DNA from: a virus
Length of the DNA stretch: 64,000 bases
Direction: 5' to 3' (one strand)
Virus record (IMG/VR): IMGVR_UViG_3300020810_000992
Span: 1-64,000 of that record
Shown here piece by piece: positions 16,208-23,345 of this stretch. The notes beneath the pieces were generated by a model. That model was not told the DNA's origin. It was given only the letters and a program-made list of their open reading frames with translations, and did no database searches. A program made the translations under genes and the position numbers. Position 1 is the first letter of the stretch. Every line of letters starts with the position of its first letter.

Positions 16208-16541
16208 AAAGAAAGTAGATCAAGATGATGTGCTGGTTATTATTGCCCGTACAGATTTTGATCCTCATGTAGAGGCACATTGGCGTGGTATTTGGGAAGG
16301 CTACCTCTACGGTGGCATGAGTTATCCAGAATGGGCAGGACTAGAAGACCGCGAACAAGATATGCGTAAGCTGGTAACTGCATTGTATGACAATGGCAAG
16401 ATCCACCAGCCTCGTAGATTTGGTGCTCATCCTCAGAGGATGGCTTACTACTGGCTCGAGTGTGTAGTACCGCAGGACGAAATGAATCCTGCACAGCAGA
16501 AAGCGTGGGACAACTATAAACTTATAACGGACTTAGCATAA
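16161..16541 (+). CDS. Conserved marine T4-like phage hypothetical protein, 126 aa
   Basis: A soluble protein with many Trp/Tyr/Arg residues and a characteristic block (ARTDFDPHVEAHWRGIWEGY) that I associate with an uncharacterised protein of T4-like cyanophages. The ATG at 16161 overlaps the upstream frame, and the stop TAA overlaps the next ATG by one base. Confidence 0.6.
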   Translation: MKIGLSLSRCVRDIFEKKVDQDDVLVIIARTDFDPHVEAHWRGIWEGYLYGGMSYPEWAGLEDREQDMRKLVTALYDNGKIHQPRRFGAHPQRMAYYWLECVVPQDEMNPAQQKAWDNYKLITDLA

Positions 16542-16732
16542 TGACATTACCAATTGAAAGAACAAATGCAGTTCTAAATGTAGAACGATTCCTAATGGAC
16601 TTGCGAGATCCTAAGAAGTATCCACGGGTGCCGCAAGCAGTAAGAGAAGAAGCAGGCAGACTGTTGAAACACTATCCTTCCAAATATAATATGGCATATA
16701 TTGCAGATAGTTTTGAAGAGGTAGATTACTAA
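16541..16732 (+). CDS. BPSL0761-family-like small protein, 63 aa
   Basis: The pattern MTLPIERTNAVLNVERFLMDL followed by PRVPQAVREEAGRLLKHYPS is the signature of the small BPSL0761-type family found in proteobacteria and phages. Function is not known to me. It overlaps both neighbours by one base. Confidence 0.6.
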   Translation: MTLPIERTNAVLNVERFLMDLRDPKKYPRVPQAVREEAGRLLKHYPSKYNMAYIADSFEEVDY

Positions 16733-16920
16733 TGTATGCAGTAATGGTATGTCTTGACGGCAAGGACGATTGGATTTATGTTACGAAACAAACAGAGCAC
16801 TGTTGGGACTTACAACCTGAACTGTTTGAAGATGCACAAGAAGCAATGGAGTTTGCAAAAACATTCCAACTTCCAGATAAACCTGAAAACGTAATGGTAG
16901 TAGATTATTATGAAGACTGA
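16732..16920 (+). CDS. Hypothetical protein, 62 aa
   Basis: A small acidic protein (MYAVMVCLDGKDDWIYVT...) with alternating beta and helix segments. No motif recognised. It starts on the stop codon of the upstream gene and its end overlaps the following small gene by 11 bases. Confidence 0.55.
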   Translation: MYAVMVCLDGKDDWIYVTKQTEHCWDLQPELFEDAQEAMEFAKTFQLPDKPENVMVVDYYED

Positions 16921-17077
16921 TAAAGTAACTCGCGTTGAAGTAATAGACGAGACAGGTCGTGCATACATCAAGTATCTCGACAATGATCAAGAAGTTGTGT
17001 GCGGTTTACAAGATGATGAAAGAACACTAAAAGTTTTTATCAATAGGAAACAAAAAGATGAAAGTCAAGATAGGTAA
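16910..17077 (+). CDS. Hypothetical protein, 55 aa
   Basis: An ATG at 16910 opens 55 codons of charged, soluble protein (MKTDKVTRVEVIDETGRAYI...) with an alternating beta pattern. It overlaps the upstream gene by 11 bases and the downstream gene by 20 bases, filling what would otherwise be a gap of 137 bases. Function unknown. Confidence 0.5.
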   Translation: MKTDKVTRVEVIDETGRAYIKYLDNDQEVVCGLQDDERTLKVFINRKQKDESQDR

Positions 17078-17738
17078 GTATCCAAACAGAGCAATCTGTA
17101 ATTTACATACAAACTATATGAATAAAAAGTATGGATATGTGGATTGGCCTGAATACAAACAAAAAGGTTTAAGAGTCAAAGCACAACCTTTTGCAGAAGC
17201 GTGGCGTGAACAAGCAGAGGATATTATACAATCAATTTATAACTTCACTATCAATCTATTCCTTGACAGGAGAGTGCAAAAGATAAAGATACATATTGAT
17301 CGTTGGGATACTTGGAGCATGGATCATACTCTTGCTTACATTGTGTTGCCTATGCTCAAGCAATTAAAAGAAAGAAAGCACGGCGCTCCCTATGTTGATC
17401 TAAAGGATGTGCCTAAAGAACTACACGGCAAGAAACTTACCAAGAAGCAAAAGAACAACGGCGAAGTAGACGACAAATATTTTGAACGTTGGGACTGGGT
17501 TCTAGACGAAATGATCTTTGCGTTTGAAACTAAAGTAGATGACGGACGCTGGGAAGATCAGTTTGAAACAGGTGAGTATGATCTACAGTGGAAGAAACTG
17601 GAAGATGGCAACAGTGAAATGGTAAAGGGTCCTAATCACACTGCGGTAACTGACTGGGATGGCAGAAAAGCATACCAAGATCGCATTTCGAACGGATTCA
17701 GACTGTTTGGCAAGTATTACGAAAATTTGTGGGATTAA
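17058..17738 (+). CDS. Conserved phage hypothetical protein, 226 aa
   Basis: A soluble Lys/Trp/Asp-rich protein. The middle (HIDRWDTWSMDHTLAYIVLP) and C-terminal (ISNGFRLFGKYYENLWD) blocks look strongly constrained and resemble an uncharacterised protein common in T4-like cyanophages. I see no catalytic motif. It has an AGG-rich leader inside the preceding gene. Confidence 0.65.
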   Translation: MKVKIGKYPNRAICNLHTNYMNKKYGYVDWPEYKQKGLRVKAQPFAEAWREQAEDIIQSIYNFTINLFLDRRVQKIKIHIDRWDTWSMDHTLAYIVLPMLKQLKERKHGAPYVDLKDVPKELHGKKLTKKQKNNGEVDDKYFERWDWVLDEMIFAFETKVDDGRWEDQFETGEYDLQWKKLEDGNSEMVKGPNHTAVTDWDGRKAYQDRISNGFRLFGKYYENLWD

Positions 17739-17740
17739 TT

Positions 17741-17809
17741 ATGATTGAACTAATGATTATTATTTGGTTAAGCGGTATCGTTTTAGCGATTGCACAAGAA
17801 AGTGTTTAA
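17741..17809 (+). CDS. Single-pass 22-aa membrane microprotein
   Basis: An ATG two bases after the upstream stop opens 22 codons forming a single hydrophobic helix (MIELMIIIWLSGIVLAIA...). Its TAA overlaps the ATG of the next membrane protein. Like the 21-aa microprotein at 15943 it is embedded in an overlapping gene run, which is the main evidence that it is real. Confidence 0.4.
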   Translation: MIELMIIIWLSGIVLAIAQESV

Positions 17810-17946
17810 TGATTGATTTATTTTTTAAAATTATAGGCTATACAATCACTACAACTATGACTTTTGCTTTAGTAGTATTTCTTATGATTATAGGATCATT
17901 AATTTATGGTGCTATTGATATTTACTTTTTACAAGAGGTTACATAA
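17809..17946 (+). CDS. Small membrane protein, 45 aa
   Basis: The ATG at 17809 (MIDLFFKIIGYTITTTMTF...) overlaps the stop of the upstream microprotein by one base; a longer in-frame ATG at 17764 would overlap that gene. Residues ~4-38 are almost entirely hydrophobic, enough for one long or two short membrane helices. The stop overlaps the next ATG by one base. Confidence 0.5.
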   Translation: MIDLFFKIIGYTITTTMTFALVVFLMIIGSLIYGAIDIYFLQEVT

Positions 17947-18332
17947 TGTCTGAAGAACCAACCAAAGAAGAATACATAGAGCATCGCACTATGAGCAAAG
18001 CGGCAACGCTTGCCATGGAGTTGTCTAAGGAGAAGAAGCGGCTTCAAGAAGAACTTGCAGACATGCAACATCAGTTTGAAACAGTCGCTCCGTCGACTCC
18101 AACTGGTGGACCTGATAGTTATCTAAAGTGGGTCGGAGTTCTATTTGCAGTCGGCGGGATCTTTATGCAGAGTGCAGGCTTTACGCTGTATGGACAGGTT
18201 TGTTACTTGCTAGGCGCAACAGCTTGGACTGTAGTAGGTGTTTATTGGAACGACAAAGCAGTTATGTTAGGTAGTGTAATACCTGCAACAGCAACAGCAC
18301 TTGCAATAGCAAGAACTATATTTGGTGGATAA
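17946..18332 (+). CDS. Coiled-coil plus membrane protein, 128 aa
   Basis: Residues 1-50 are a charged helix (KEKKRLQEELADMQHQF) and residues ~57-126 contain two to three hydrophobic helices with Gly-rich turns. This is a cytoplasmic coiled coil anchored in the inner membrane. It follows two membrane microproteins in one overlapping run, so these may form a membrane complex; that is inference. Confidence 0.6.
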   Translation: MSEEPTKEEYIEHRTMSKAATLAMELSKEKKRLQEELADMQHQFETVAPSTPTGGPDSYLKWVGVLFAVGGIFMQSAGFTLYGQVCYLLGATAWTVVGVYWNDKAVMLGSVIPATATALAIARTIFGG

Positions 18333-18368
18333 CATTAGATATACTTATGATAACGTATGGGAAAGACA

Positions 18369-18824
18369 ATGAAAATTAATCACGAGCCGCTGTTTGACAC
18401 AGAAAAAGTAGAAGCACACTATACAGAGAAAGATGGTGTAGACGTAAAGTACGTTTGTACCACAGACTTGCGAGCAAGCGATGTTCCTGTAGATGTGTAC
18501 TATCGTGCAACACCTCATCCTGAGTTTGGCAATCACTACTTTGGTTTGTATTATGATCGAATTAGAAACCATATGATGATTTGTAATGCTGATATTGTAG
18601 AAACATTTGAATTTGGATTGATTTGGGATGGTGAGCAATATCAATATAGTCAAAGCCATCATGATTATAGAAAATATGCAAACGGTGCAATGATCGACGG
18701 TGGACGACAATACATTCGTTCCAACGGATTAGTAAAACATATGTGTATTTCAAAAGGAAAGTGGATAAAGAAAATCTTTTCTGGCGAAGAATATGTTTAT
18801 CCAGGTAGTGATTGCCAAACATAA
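18369..18824 (+). CDS. Hypothetical protein, 151 aa
   Basis: The ATG at 18369 follows GGGAAAGACA; an in-frame ATG at 18357 is a weaker alternative. The protein is soluble, His/Tyr-rich and beta-rich (VPVDVYYRATPHPEFGNHYF), with no recognised motif. A noncoding stretch of about 120 bases follows, holding an AATAAATA late-promoter-like octamer near 18865. Confidence 0.55.
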   Translation: MKINHEPLFDTEKVEAHYTEKDGVDVKYVCTTDLRASDVPVDVYYRATPHPEFGNHYFGLYYDRIRNHMMICNADIVETFEFGLIWDGEQYQYSQSHHDYRKYANGAMIDGGRQYIRSNGLVKHMCISKGKWIKKIFSGEEYVYPGSDCQT

Positions 18825-18948
18825 AAATTACAAATCACTTTTAGCCTCTATATTTTTTAATATTAATAAATATATCTGTTGCACTTATTACCTAAGACAT
18901 GCAGTCTTAGAGCTATAAGGCGCATAACATCTAAAGGAAAAATATTAA

Positions 18949-19533
18949 ATGAGAAGCACACTAATGACCATTGCTATGGTAGCAATGTTTAGTACAGCCG
19001 CAGTAGCGGATGACTATGATAACACAGCAATTAAATTGACTGCTGTTACGGATAACTATTCAATTTCTGTTAAAGCACCAGAAACTGGAGCACAAGAATT
19101 TGCATTTGAAACAACTGCAGGTCCTGCTGATGTAAGTCTTACATGGAAGCGTGACGGTTCAGTAGATAACTATGCCCTTAAGGCAGGTAAAGAATTAGAA
19201 GTTGCTGGTCCTGTATACGCAGGAGCAGATGCAACATTTACGTTTGGTGATAGCTACAATAGCGATACACGAACACTAGCGGCATCTCCGTATGTTGGTG
19301 TATCACAAGCATTTGGTAAAGTAACACCATATGCAGAAGTTGGTTATGCTTGGCAGTCAACAACAAATGATATTGTAGATTTTAACCGTGACAGCTCATA
19401 TGTTGAAGTTGGTGCATCATATGCAGTAACAGAAGCACTGAGTGTAAAACTATCTGTTGTAGAAGATCGCGATGTGGACTTTAAAAATCCAAGTGATAGA
19501 AATGCAACTGTAGGCGTTACAGTTAAGTTCTAA
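18949..19533 (+). CDS. Outer-membrane beta-barrel protein with signal peptide, 194 aa
   Basis: A Sec signal peptide (residues 1-20, ending AAVA) is followed by alternating beta strands through the whole protein (VTPYAEVGYAW, YVEVGASYAVTEALSVKLSV) and a C-terminal phenylalanine in TVKF, the Bam recognition signature of bacterial outer-membrane proteins. The size fits an 8-stranded barrel. A phage gene for an outer-membrane protein could alter host surface properties, for example blocking superinfection; that is inference. It is monocistronic: an AAAGGA site before ATG and a terminator 45 bases after the stop. Confidence 0.8.
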   Translation: MRSTLMTIAMVAMFSTAAVADDYDNTAIKLTAVTDNYSISVKAPETGAQEFAFETTAGPADVSLTWKRDGSVDNYALKAGKELEVAGPVYAGADATFTFGDSYNSDTRTLAASPYVGVSQAFGKVTPYAEVGYAWQSTTNDIVDFNRDSSYVEVGASYAVTEALSVKLSVVEDRDVDFKNPSDRNATVGVTVKF

Positions 19534-19577
19534 TAGTTGCCACTGGCACGGGGACAGGCGTTATGCCGTCCGCTTAA

Positions 19578-19602
19578 AGAGAGCCCTATGGGCTCTTTTT
19601 TT
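19578..19602 (+). terminator. Rho-independent terminator after the beta-barrel gene
   Basis: A 7-bp stem (AGAGCCC with GGGCTCT), a TAT loop and a run of seven T residues. Confidence 0.9.
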
Positions 19603-19650
19603 GTGACTTTATTTTAATAAATACACACATAACAGATTGGGAGGTGTGTT

Positions 19651-19794
19651 ATGGCAAAAACAGTAAACATTCATATTCATGAACCAGTTCGAAAAAAATC
19701 CAGCTCAAGTGGCAAGATGAGTATGGTTAAGATGTCTAGTATGCCAAAGAGCAAAAAAAGATCATTTAAGAAATATCGAGGACAGGGTAAGTAG
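19651..19794 (+). CDS. Basic Ser/Lys/Met-rich 47-aa protein
   Basis: An ATG behind GGGAGGTG opens 47 codons. The N terminus has an alternating His pattern (NIHIHEP) and the rest is Lys/Ser/Met-rich. An AATAAATA late-like octamer lies ~30 bases upstream. The strong ribosome site supports translation. Function unknown. Confidence 0.5.
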   Translation: MAKTVNIHIHEPVRKKSSSSGKMSMVKMSSMPKSKKRSFKKYRGQGK

Positions 19795-19850
19795 ATAAAA
19801 TAAATAATGTAGTGTTAGAGGGCAACACTATAAATTTTTTGGAGGGCAAA

Positions 19851-20324
19851 ATGCAACAAAATGAATACGACGTGACAGTCATTAAAATAGTCGACGGGGA
19901 CACTGTAGACGTAGATATCGATCTAGGGTTTGGTGTTTGTTTAAAAGATGAGCGTGTGCGTATTATGGGCATTGACACGCCCGAGTCACGCACAAGTGAT
20001 AGAGTAGAGGACTTGTTTGGCGAAGCGGCAAAAGCAAGACTAAAAGAGCTTATGAAGCAAGGTGGTAAACTTATTACTACTGAAGACAAACACGGCGAAG
20101 ATATGAAAGGCAAGTTTGGACGTATTCTAGGAGACTTTCGTGTACCAGACGGACGTAAAGTAACAGATATACTAATTGAAGAAGGACATGCAGTAGCATA
20201 CTTTGGCGGATCAAAAGACGAAGTTCAAATGAAGCATATGGCTAATAGAGCAAAACTACTTCGCGAAGGTATTGTAAGTCAAGAAGACTATGATGCCGCA
20301 GTTAAATTAATGGAAAGCAAATAA
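19851..20324 (+). CDS. Thermonuclease (staphylococcal nuclease-like) domain protein
   Basis: A 157-residue SNase fold: VIKIVDGDTVDVDI at residues 9-22, the VRIMGIDTPES block with Glu45, and GKFGRIL further on, which supply the calcium site and catalytic Arg/Glu. There is no signal peptide, so it would act in the cytoplasm on host or phage nucleic acid. The ATG at 19851 follows GGAGGGCAAA, much stronger than the upstream in-frame ATG at 19812. Confidence 0.88.
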   Translation: MQQNEYDVTVIKIVDGDTVDVDIDLGFGVCLKDERVRIMGIDTPESRTSDRVEDLFGEAAKARLKELMKQGGKLITTEDKHGEDMKGKFGRILGDFRVPDGRKVTDILIEEGHAVAYFGGSKDEVQMKHMANRAKLLREGIVSQEDYDAAVKLMESK

Positions 20325-20325
20325 A

Positions 20326-20454
20326 ATGTCTAAAAAATCATTGAGAAAAGGTACCGCAGTTACAACACCTAGTAATAGGCCTGTACGCGATACGTCTGAA
20401 ACTGTAGAACCAAAAAAGGCGCCGCCAGCACGTAAAAATTCAAAAAATACTTAA
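20326..20454 (+). CDS. Basic disordered 42-aa protein
   Basis: An ATG one base after the nuclease stop opens 42 codons rich in Lys, Thr, Pro and Arg with no hydrophobic core (MSKKSLRKGTAV...). It is directly followed by the ACCAAAATA box and promoter of the next transcript. Function unknown. Confidence 0.45.
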   Translation: MSKKSLRKGTAVTTPSNRPVRDTSETVEPKKAPPARKNSKNT

Positions 20455-20464
20455 CCAAAATAGG

Positions 20465-20493
20465 TTGACTTTCTCTATGTTATAGTATATATT
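20465..20493 (+). promoter_or_regulatory. Sigma-70-type promoter with upstream ACCAAAATA box
   Basis: TTGACT (20465-20470), a 17-base spacer and TATATT (20488-20493), with AACCAAAATAGG immediately upstream. Transcripts from here meet a terminator-like hairpin at 20533 before reaching the next gene. Confidence 0.75.
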
Positions 20494-20532
20494 ATACTTA
20501 ATATGTTTAATATAACTAAACTAGAAACAATA

Positions 20533-20559
20533 AAAAGAGCTCTTTTGAGCTCTTTTTTT
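20533..20559 (+). terminator. Terminator or attenuator between promoter and gene
   Basis: A 10-bp stem (AAAAGAGCTC with GAGCTCTTTT), a TTTT loop and a continuing T run. It lies ~35 bases downstream of the expected start site and 19 bases before the ATG at 20578, so it would produce a ~60-base RNA unless read through. Confidence 0.8.
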
Positions 20560-20577
20560 ATAACGAAAGGAGCCAAC

Positions 20578-20844
20578 ATGGCTAAATCTAAAGTAAAAGG
20601 CGTTACATTCTTTAAAGAAGGAACGCAAAATCAACAAATCTTACAAAACTACTGGGGAAATGGTAAAACATTTACTACACACGATCTAGAAGACAAACTA
20701 GACATTATGAGCCCAGGTGCAAGATTAACTGAGCTAAGAGAAGCTGGTTTTGATGTAAGAGTAGTAGAGTCTAACTCAAACGACATGCCAGGTAGACCTC
20801 AAGCAACGTATAAGATCTTAAAAAGAAGAGCATACGCCGCATAA
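20578..20844 (+). CDS. Winged-helix-like small protein, 88 aa
   Basis: The ATG at 20578 is behind AAAGGAG; the upstream in-frame ATG at 20503 lies before the attenuator and is rejected. The protein reads as a winged helix (LQNYWGNGKTFTTHDLEDKL, then RLTELREAGFDVR, then a beta wing with PGRPQATYKIL). Such small domains bind DNA. With its promoter-attenuator leader it could be an early regulator, which is inference. Confidence 0.65.
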   Translation: MAKSKVKGVTFFKEGTQNQQILQNYWGNGKTFTTHDLEDKLDIMSPGARLTELREAGFDVRVVESNSNDMPGRPQATYKILKRRAYAA

Positions 20845-20863
20845 GTAATTTTACCAAAATAAC

Positions 20864-20892
20864 TTGACATTGTGCCGCGTCGACTATATTAT
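20864..20892 (+). promoter_or_regulatory. Sigma-70-type promoter with upstream ACCAAAATA box
   Basis: TTGACA (20864-20869), a 17-base spacer and TATTAT, with TTACCAAAATAA immediately upstream of the -35. It lies ~30 bases before the ATG at 20922. Confidence 0.75.
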
Positions 20893-20921
20893 TAACATAT
20901 GTTTAATACAGGAGCGGCACA

Positions 20922-21383
20922 ATGACGATGCATCTAGTACGAGGAATGACTACACTTAATACTCGTAAGAAGAAATCAGCTAAAATGACTGCTGGCAAAT
21001 TAGAACGTTTGCAAAAAGATCACAAAGAACACAACAAACAAATGAAACGTTTAGGATGTCATAATAATATGATGACGTTTGAAGAGTATGTTGACTATGT
21101 TCATGGTAGATATAAACCTAAAACAAAAGTTACATCTACAGACAACTCCTTCAACTGGCAAACTAATCCAACTTATCAAAGAGAAACTCCATATATTCCT
21201 AGTCGAGGTAGTGATAGTTTTTCTCCTTGCACAAAGAAAGAATCTATGAAGTATACAGGCGAGCGTAAACTAGTAGGCATTGCAATGATGCATAAATCTA
21301 ATCTTGTTCCTGTATTTGCAGACGATGATGATAAAACAGGACAAAAACAAGCTACTGAAATAGCACAAATGCGTAGAAACTAA
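20922..21383 (+). CDS. Hypothetical basic protein, 153 aa
   Basis: The N-terminal 60 residues are a Lys-rich helix (KLERLQKDHKEHNKQMKRL); the rest is Thr/Ser/Pro-rich and probably extended, apart from a short conserved-looking RKLVGIAMMHKSNLVPVF segment. It has its own promoter and a GGAGCGG leader. I recognise the general style from T4-like cyanophages but no function. Confidence 0.6.
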   Translation: MTMHLVRGMTTLNTRKKKSAKMTAGKLERLQKDHKEHNKQMKRLGCHNNMMTFEEYVDYVHGRYKPKTKVTSTDNSFNWQTNPTYQRETPYIPSRGSDSFSPCTKKESMKYTGERKLVGIAMMHKSNLVPVFADDDDKTGQKQATEIAQMRRN

Positions 21384-21425
21384 ACTTAGCACTTTATATA
21401 TAAGGGAGCATACTTTAAATAGTAT

Positions 21426-22007
21426 ATGAAACAAATTATGAAAATATCAACAGCACTATTCTTTTTGACACTTGGTATAGCAATGTCCTTTGCCGCAGGC
21501 AATTCAAATGCAGACACAAACTTTGCAAAACCAACGCCGCTTGTAACAAAAACTGATACTCCACAAATACATTGTTTGGCAATGAATATCTATCACGAAG
21601 CACGAAATGAAAGTCTAGCAGGACAAGCCGCAGTAGCCGATGTTGTTCTTAACCGTGTAAAAGACAGACGCTACCCAAACACAATATGCGAAGTAGTTCA
21701 CGACGGTCCAATCAAAGAAAGCTGGAAGACACGTCAAACACCTGATCCAGATGATGCTGTATTTCATCCAATTCGTAATCGTTGTCAATTTAGTTGGTAC
21801 TGTGACGGAAAGTCAGACGAACCAAAAAATCGTGTAGCATGGGAATCTGCTAAATTACTTGCATGGCAAATACTTCGCAAAGATCGATTTGTAGGAGTAT
21901 CACAAGGTGCTACTCACTATCATGCAACCTATGTAGATCCAGCGTGGGCTCGTTCATTTAGACTAGTTGGCCGCATTGATACTCATATTTTCTACAGAGC
22001 AGATTAA
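21426..22007 (+). CDS. SleB-type cell-wall hydrolase with signal peptide
   Basis: A signal peptide or signal-anchor (residues 1-24) is followed by a SleB-type lytic domain: CLAMNIYHEARNE with the catalytic Glu58, then AVADVVLNRV, then CQFSWYCDG. These enzymes cleave peptidoglycan. Export by Sec means it could reach the wall without a holin, as signal-arrest-release endolysins do. The 193-residue length is typical. It is probably the phage endolysin. A possible late octamer-like AAATAGTATATG precedes the start. Confidence 0.88.
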   Translation: MKQIMKISTALFFLTLGIAMSFAAGNSNADTNFAKPTPLVTKTDTPQIHCLAMNIYHEARNESLAGQAAVADVVLNRVKDRRYPNTICEVVHDGPIKESWKTRQTPDPDDAVFHPIRNRCQFSWYCDGKSDEPKNRVAWESAKLLAWQILRKDRFVGVSQGATHYHATYVDPAWARSFRLVGRIDTHIFYRAD

Positions 22008-22022
22008 CTTTACCAAAATAGG

Positions 22023-22051
22023 TTGACTTTAATGTTAACCTGTCTTATAAT
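22023..22051 (+). promoter_or_regulatory. Sigma-70-type promoter for the lipoprotein operon
   Basis: TTGACT (22023-22028), a 17-base spacer and a perfect TATAAT (22046-22051), with TTTACCAAAATAGG just upstream. It is 36 bases before the first lipoprotein ATG. Confidence 0.88.
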
Positions 22052-22086
22052 AAGAGAACATTAACAAAAAGGCTATGGAGGCTTAA

Positions 22087-22599
22087 ATGAAAGGCATTAT
22101 TAAACTAGCGGCAGTAGGAGCACTTGTATCTATGCTAGGTGCTTGCTCAACTTATACAACTATTGCTGAACGTGACGAATATGCACAACCTAAATGGTAT
22201 GCAAACTGTGTAGAGTCAGGCGTAAGCGGATACTTTTGGTGGAAACAAGAATATGCATATGCTTGTGGCGCCGGCGAAAGTATTTTTGTACAAGCCGCTG
22301 AAGAACAAATGTATGCTATTGCAATGAATAACTTTGCAAAACGTATTAACAGTGAAGTAAACTCTACAACTAAACTGCAATTTAACGATAACAATGGTTC
22401 AGAGTCTAGACAAACTAGCACAATGATCAGTTATGAAGTTAAGAACACAACTATCCGTGAACATATTGCAAAAGAAACTGGGACATTTAAGTACCAAGGT
22501 AAAATGTATACCTTTGTGAAACTTAGATTGAACAAAGAAATTTTTGATGCACTTGTTCAGGAGGCTAAAAATGCTAAAGTTGTTGCAAACAACGGCTAA
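22087..22599 (+). CDS. Lipoprotein, 170 aa
   Basis: The signal peptide ends in a lipobox (MLGAC, Cys20), so the protein is lipidated and probably placed in the outer membrane or inner-membrane periplasmic face. The mature part is helical then beta-rich, with YQGKMYTFVKLRLNKEIFDALVQEA near the end, which resembles LPP20/LpoB-like lipoproteins. It is first of three overlapping lipoprotein genes driven by one consensus promoter. Confidence 0.75.
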   Translation: MKGIIKLAAVGALVSMLGACSTYTTIAERDEYAQPKWYANCVESGVSGYFWWKQEYAYACGAGESIFVQAAEEQMYAIAMNNFAKRINSEVNSTTKLQFNDNNGSESRQTSTMISYEVKNTTIREHIAKETGTFKYQGKMYTFVKLRLNKEIFDALVQEAKNAKVVANNG

Positions 22600-22927
22600 A
22601 GGTACATTACTTGTTACAGCAGTGCTGGCAATGTCAGCCTGCTCAAGTACACCTGAAACACCGGTAATGGCACAGTTCCAACCTCAATATTGCCATACTA
22701 AAAGTCAGTATACTCTGCAAGACGGCACTAAAGCAAACAGTAGGATAGATGTTAGTTGTACTGATAATCCTGAAGACAAACACTTTTTGTCATATAGTGA
22801 TATTGCAAAGAATTGCAGAGAACATTGGTATGATATTAGAATTAATAACCGATTGGAGAAGCAACGTGGGTACATTTGTCAAAAGTTTGACGGCAGTTGG
22901 GAAATCGTTAATCATCCTTATAAGTAG
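22571..22927 (+). CDS. Lipoprotein, 118 aa, surface-antigen-like
   Basis: The ATG at 22571 follows CAGGAGG and lies inside the end of the first lipoprotein gene. The signal peptide ends in MSAC with Cys24. The mature domain has several cysteines and ends YICQKFDGSWEIV, the same closing pattern as the 17-kDa surface-antigen C-terminal domain of Rickettsiales and other alphaproteobacteria. Probably an envelope lipoprotein; function unknown. Confidence 0.7.
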   Translation: MLKLLQTTAKGTLLVTAVLAMSACSSTPETPVMAQFQPQYCHTKSQYTLQDGTKANSRIDVSCTDNPEDKHFLSYSDIAKNCREHWYDIRINNRLEKQRGYICQKFDGSWEIVNHPYK

Positions 22928-23324
22928 TGTGCTATTTTTAAGTGCATGTGGAACGACATCTAATACTAACAGCCGAAGTACATATGCAAGTACTAATGCG
23001 GATTACTCTAGTCCAAGTAGTTCAATAGTTGTTGCAATGAATTATCTAAAATGGTCAACTCATAAAATGACCGCTTGGGATCAAAAACAGCAAGAACAAG
23101 CAGTATTTTTTGCATTAAACAATCTTAAAGCAGGTGAAGTTACTAATTGGTATAATGGTAATACTGGAGCAAGAGGACAGGTGCGAGTTGCGATGAGCTA
23201 TCCTCAGGGGAGTGGTTATTGTAGAGTATTACAGAGTGAAATTTATTACAATGGTAAAGACCGCAACTTCCAAGAAACTGCATGTATAAACGCAGTTGAT
23301 AATACCTGGCGCTTTGTCAGATAA
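22866..23324 (+). CDS. Lipoprotein with a 17-kDa-surface-antigen C-terminal-like domain, 152 aa
   Basis: The start is taken as GTG 22866, 7 bases after GGAG; an in-frame TTG at 22890 is an alternative. The signal peptide ends LSAC with Cys28. The mature part contains ALNNLKAGEVTNWYNGNTGARGQV and CRVLQSEIYYNGKDRNFQETAC...DNTWRFV, the arrangement of the surface-antigen domain that follows the glycine zipper in rickettsial 17-kDa antigens, but here the zipper is missing. A stand-alone glycine-zipper protein is found at 49.3 kb. Confidence 0.72.
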   Translation: MGTFVKSLTAVGKSLIILISSVLFLSACGTTSNTNSRSTYASTNADYSSPSSSIVVAMNYLKWSTHKMTAWDQKQQEQAVFFALNNLKAGEVTNWYNGNTGARGQVRVAMSYPQGSGYCRVLQSEIYYNGKDRNFQETACINAVDNTWRFVR

Positions 23325-23327
23325 ATA
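23320..23327 (+). promoter_or_regulatory. Late-type promoter, GATAAATA
   Basis: An octamer one base from the T4 late consensus overlaps the end of the third lipoprotein gene, 18 bases before the TTG start of the 640-residue protein. Confidence 0.5.
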
Positions 23328-23345
23328 TACTACGAGGAAACAAAT

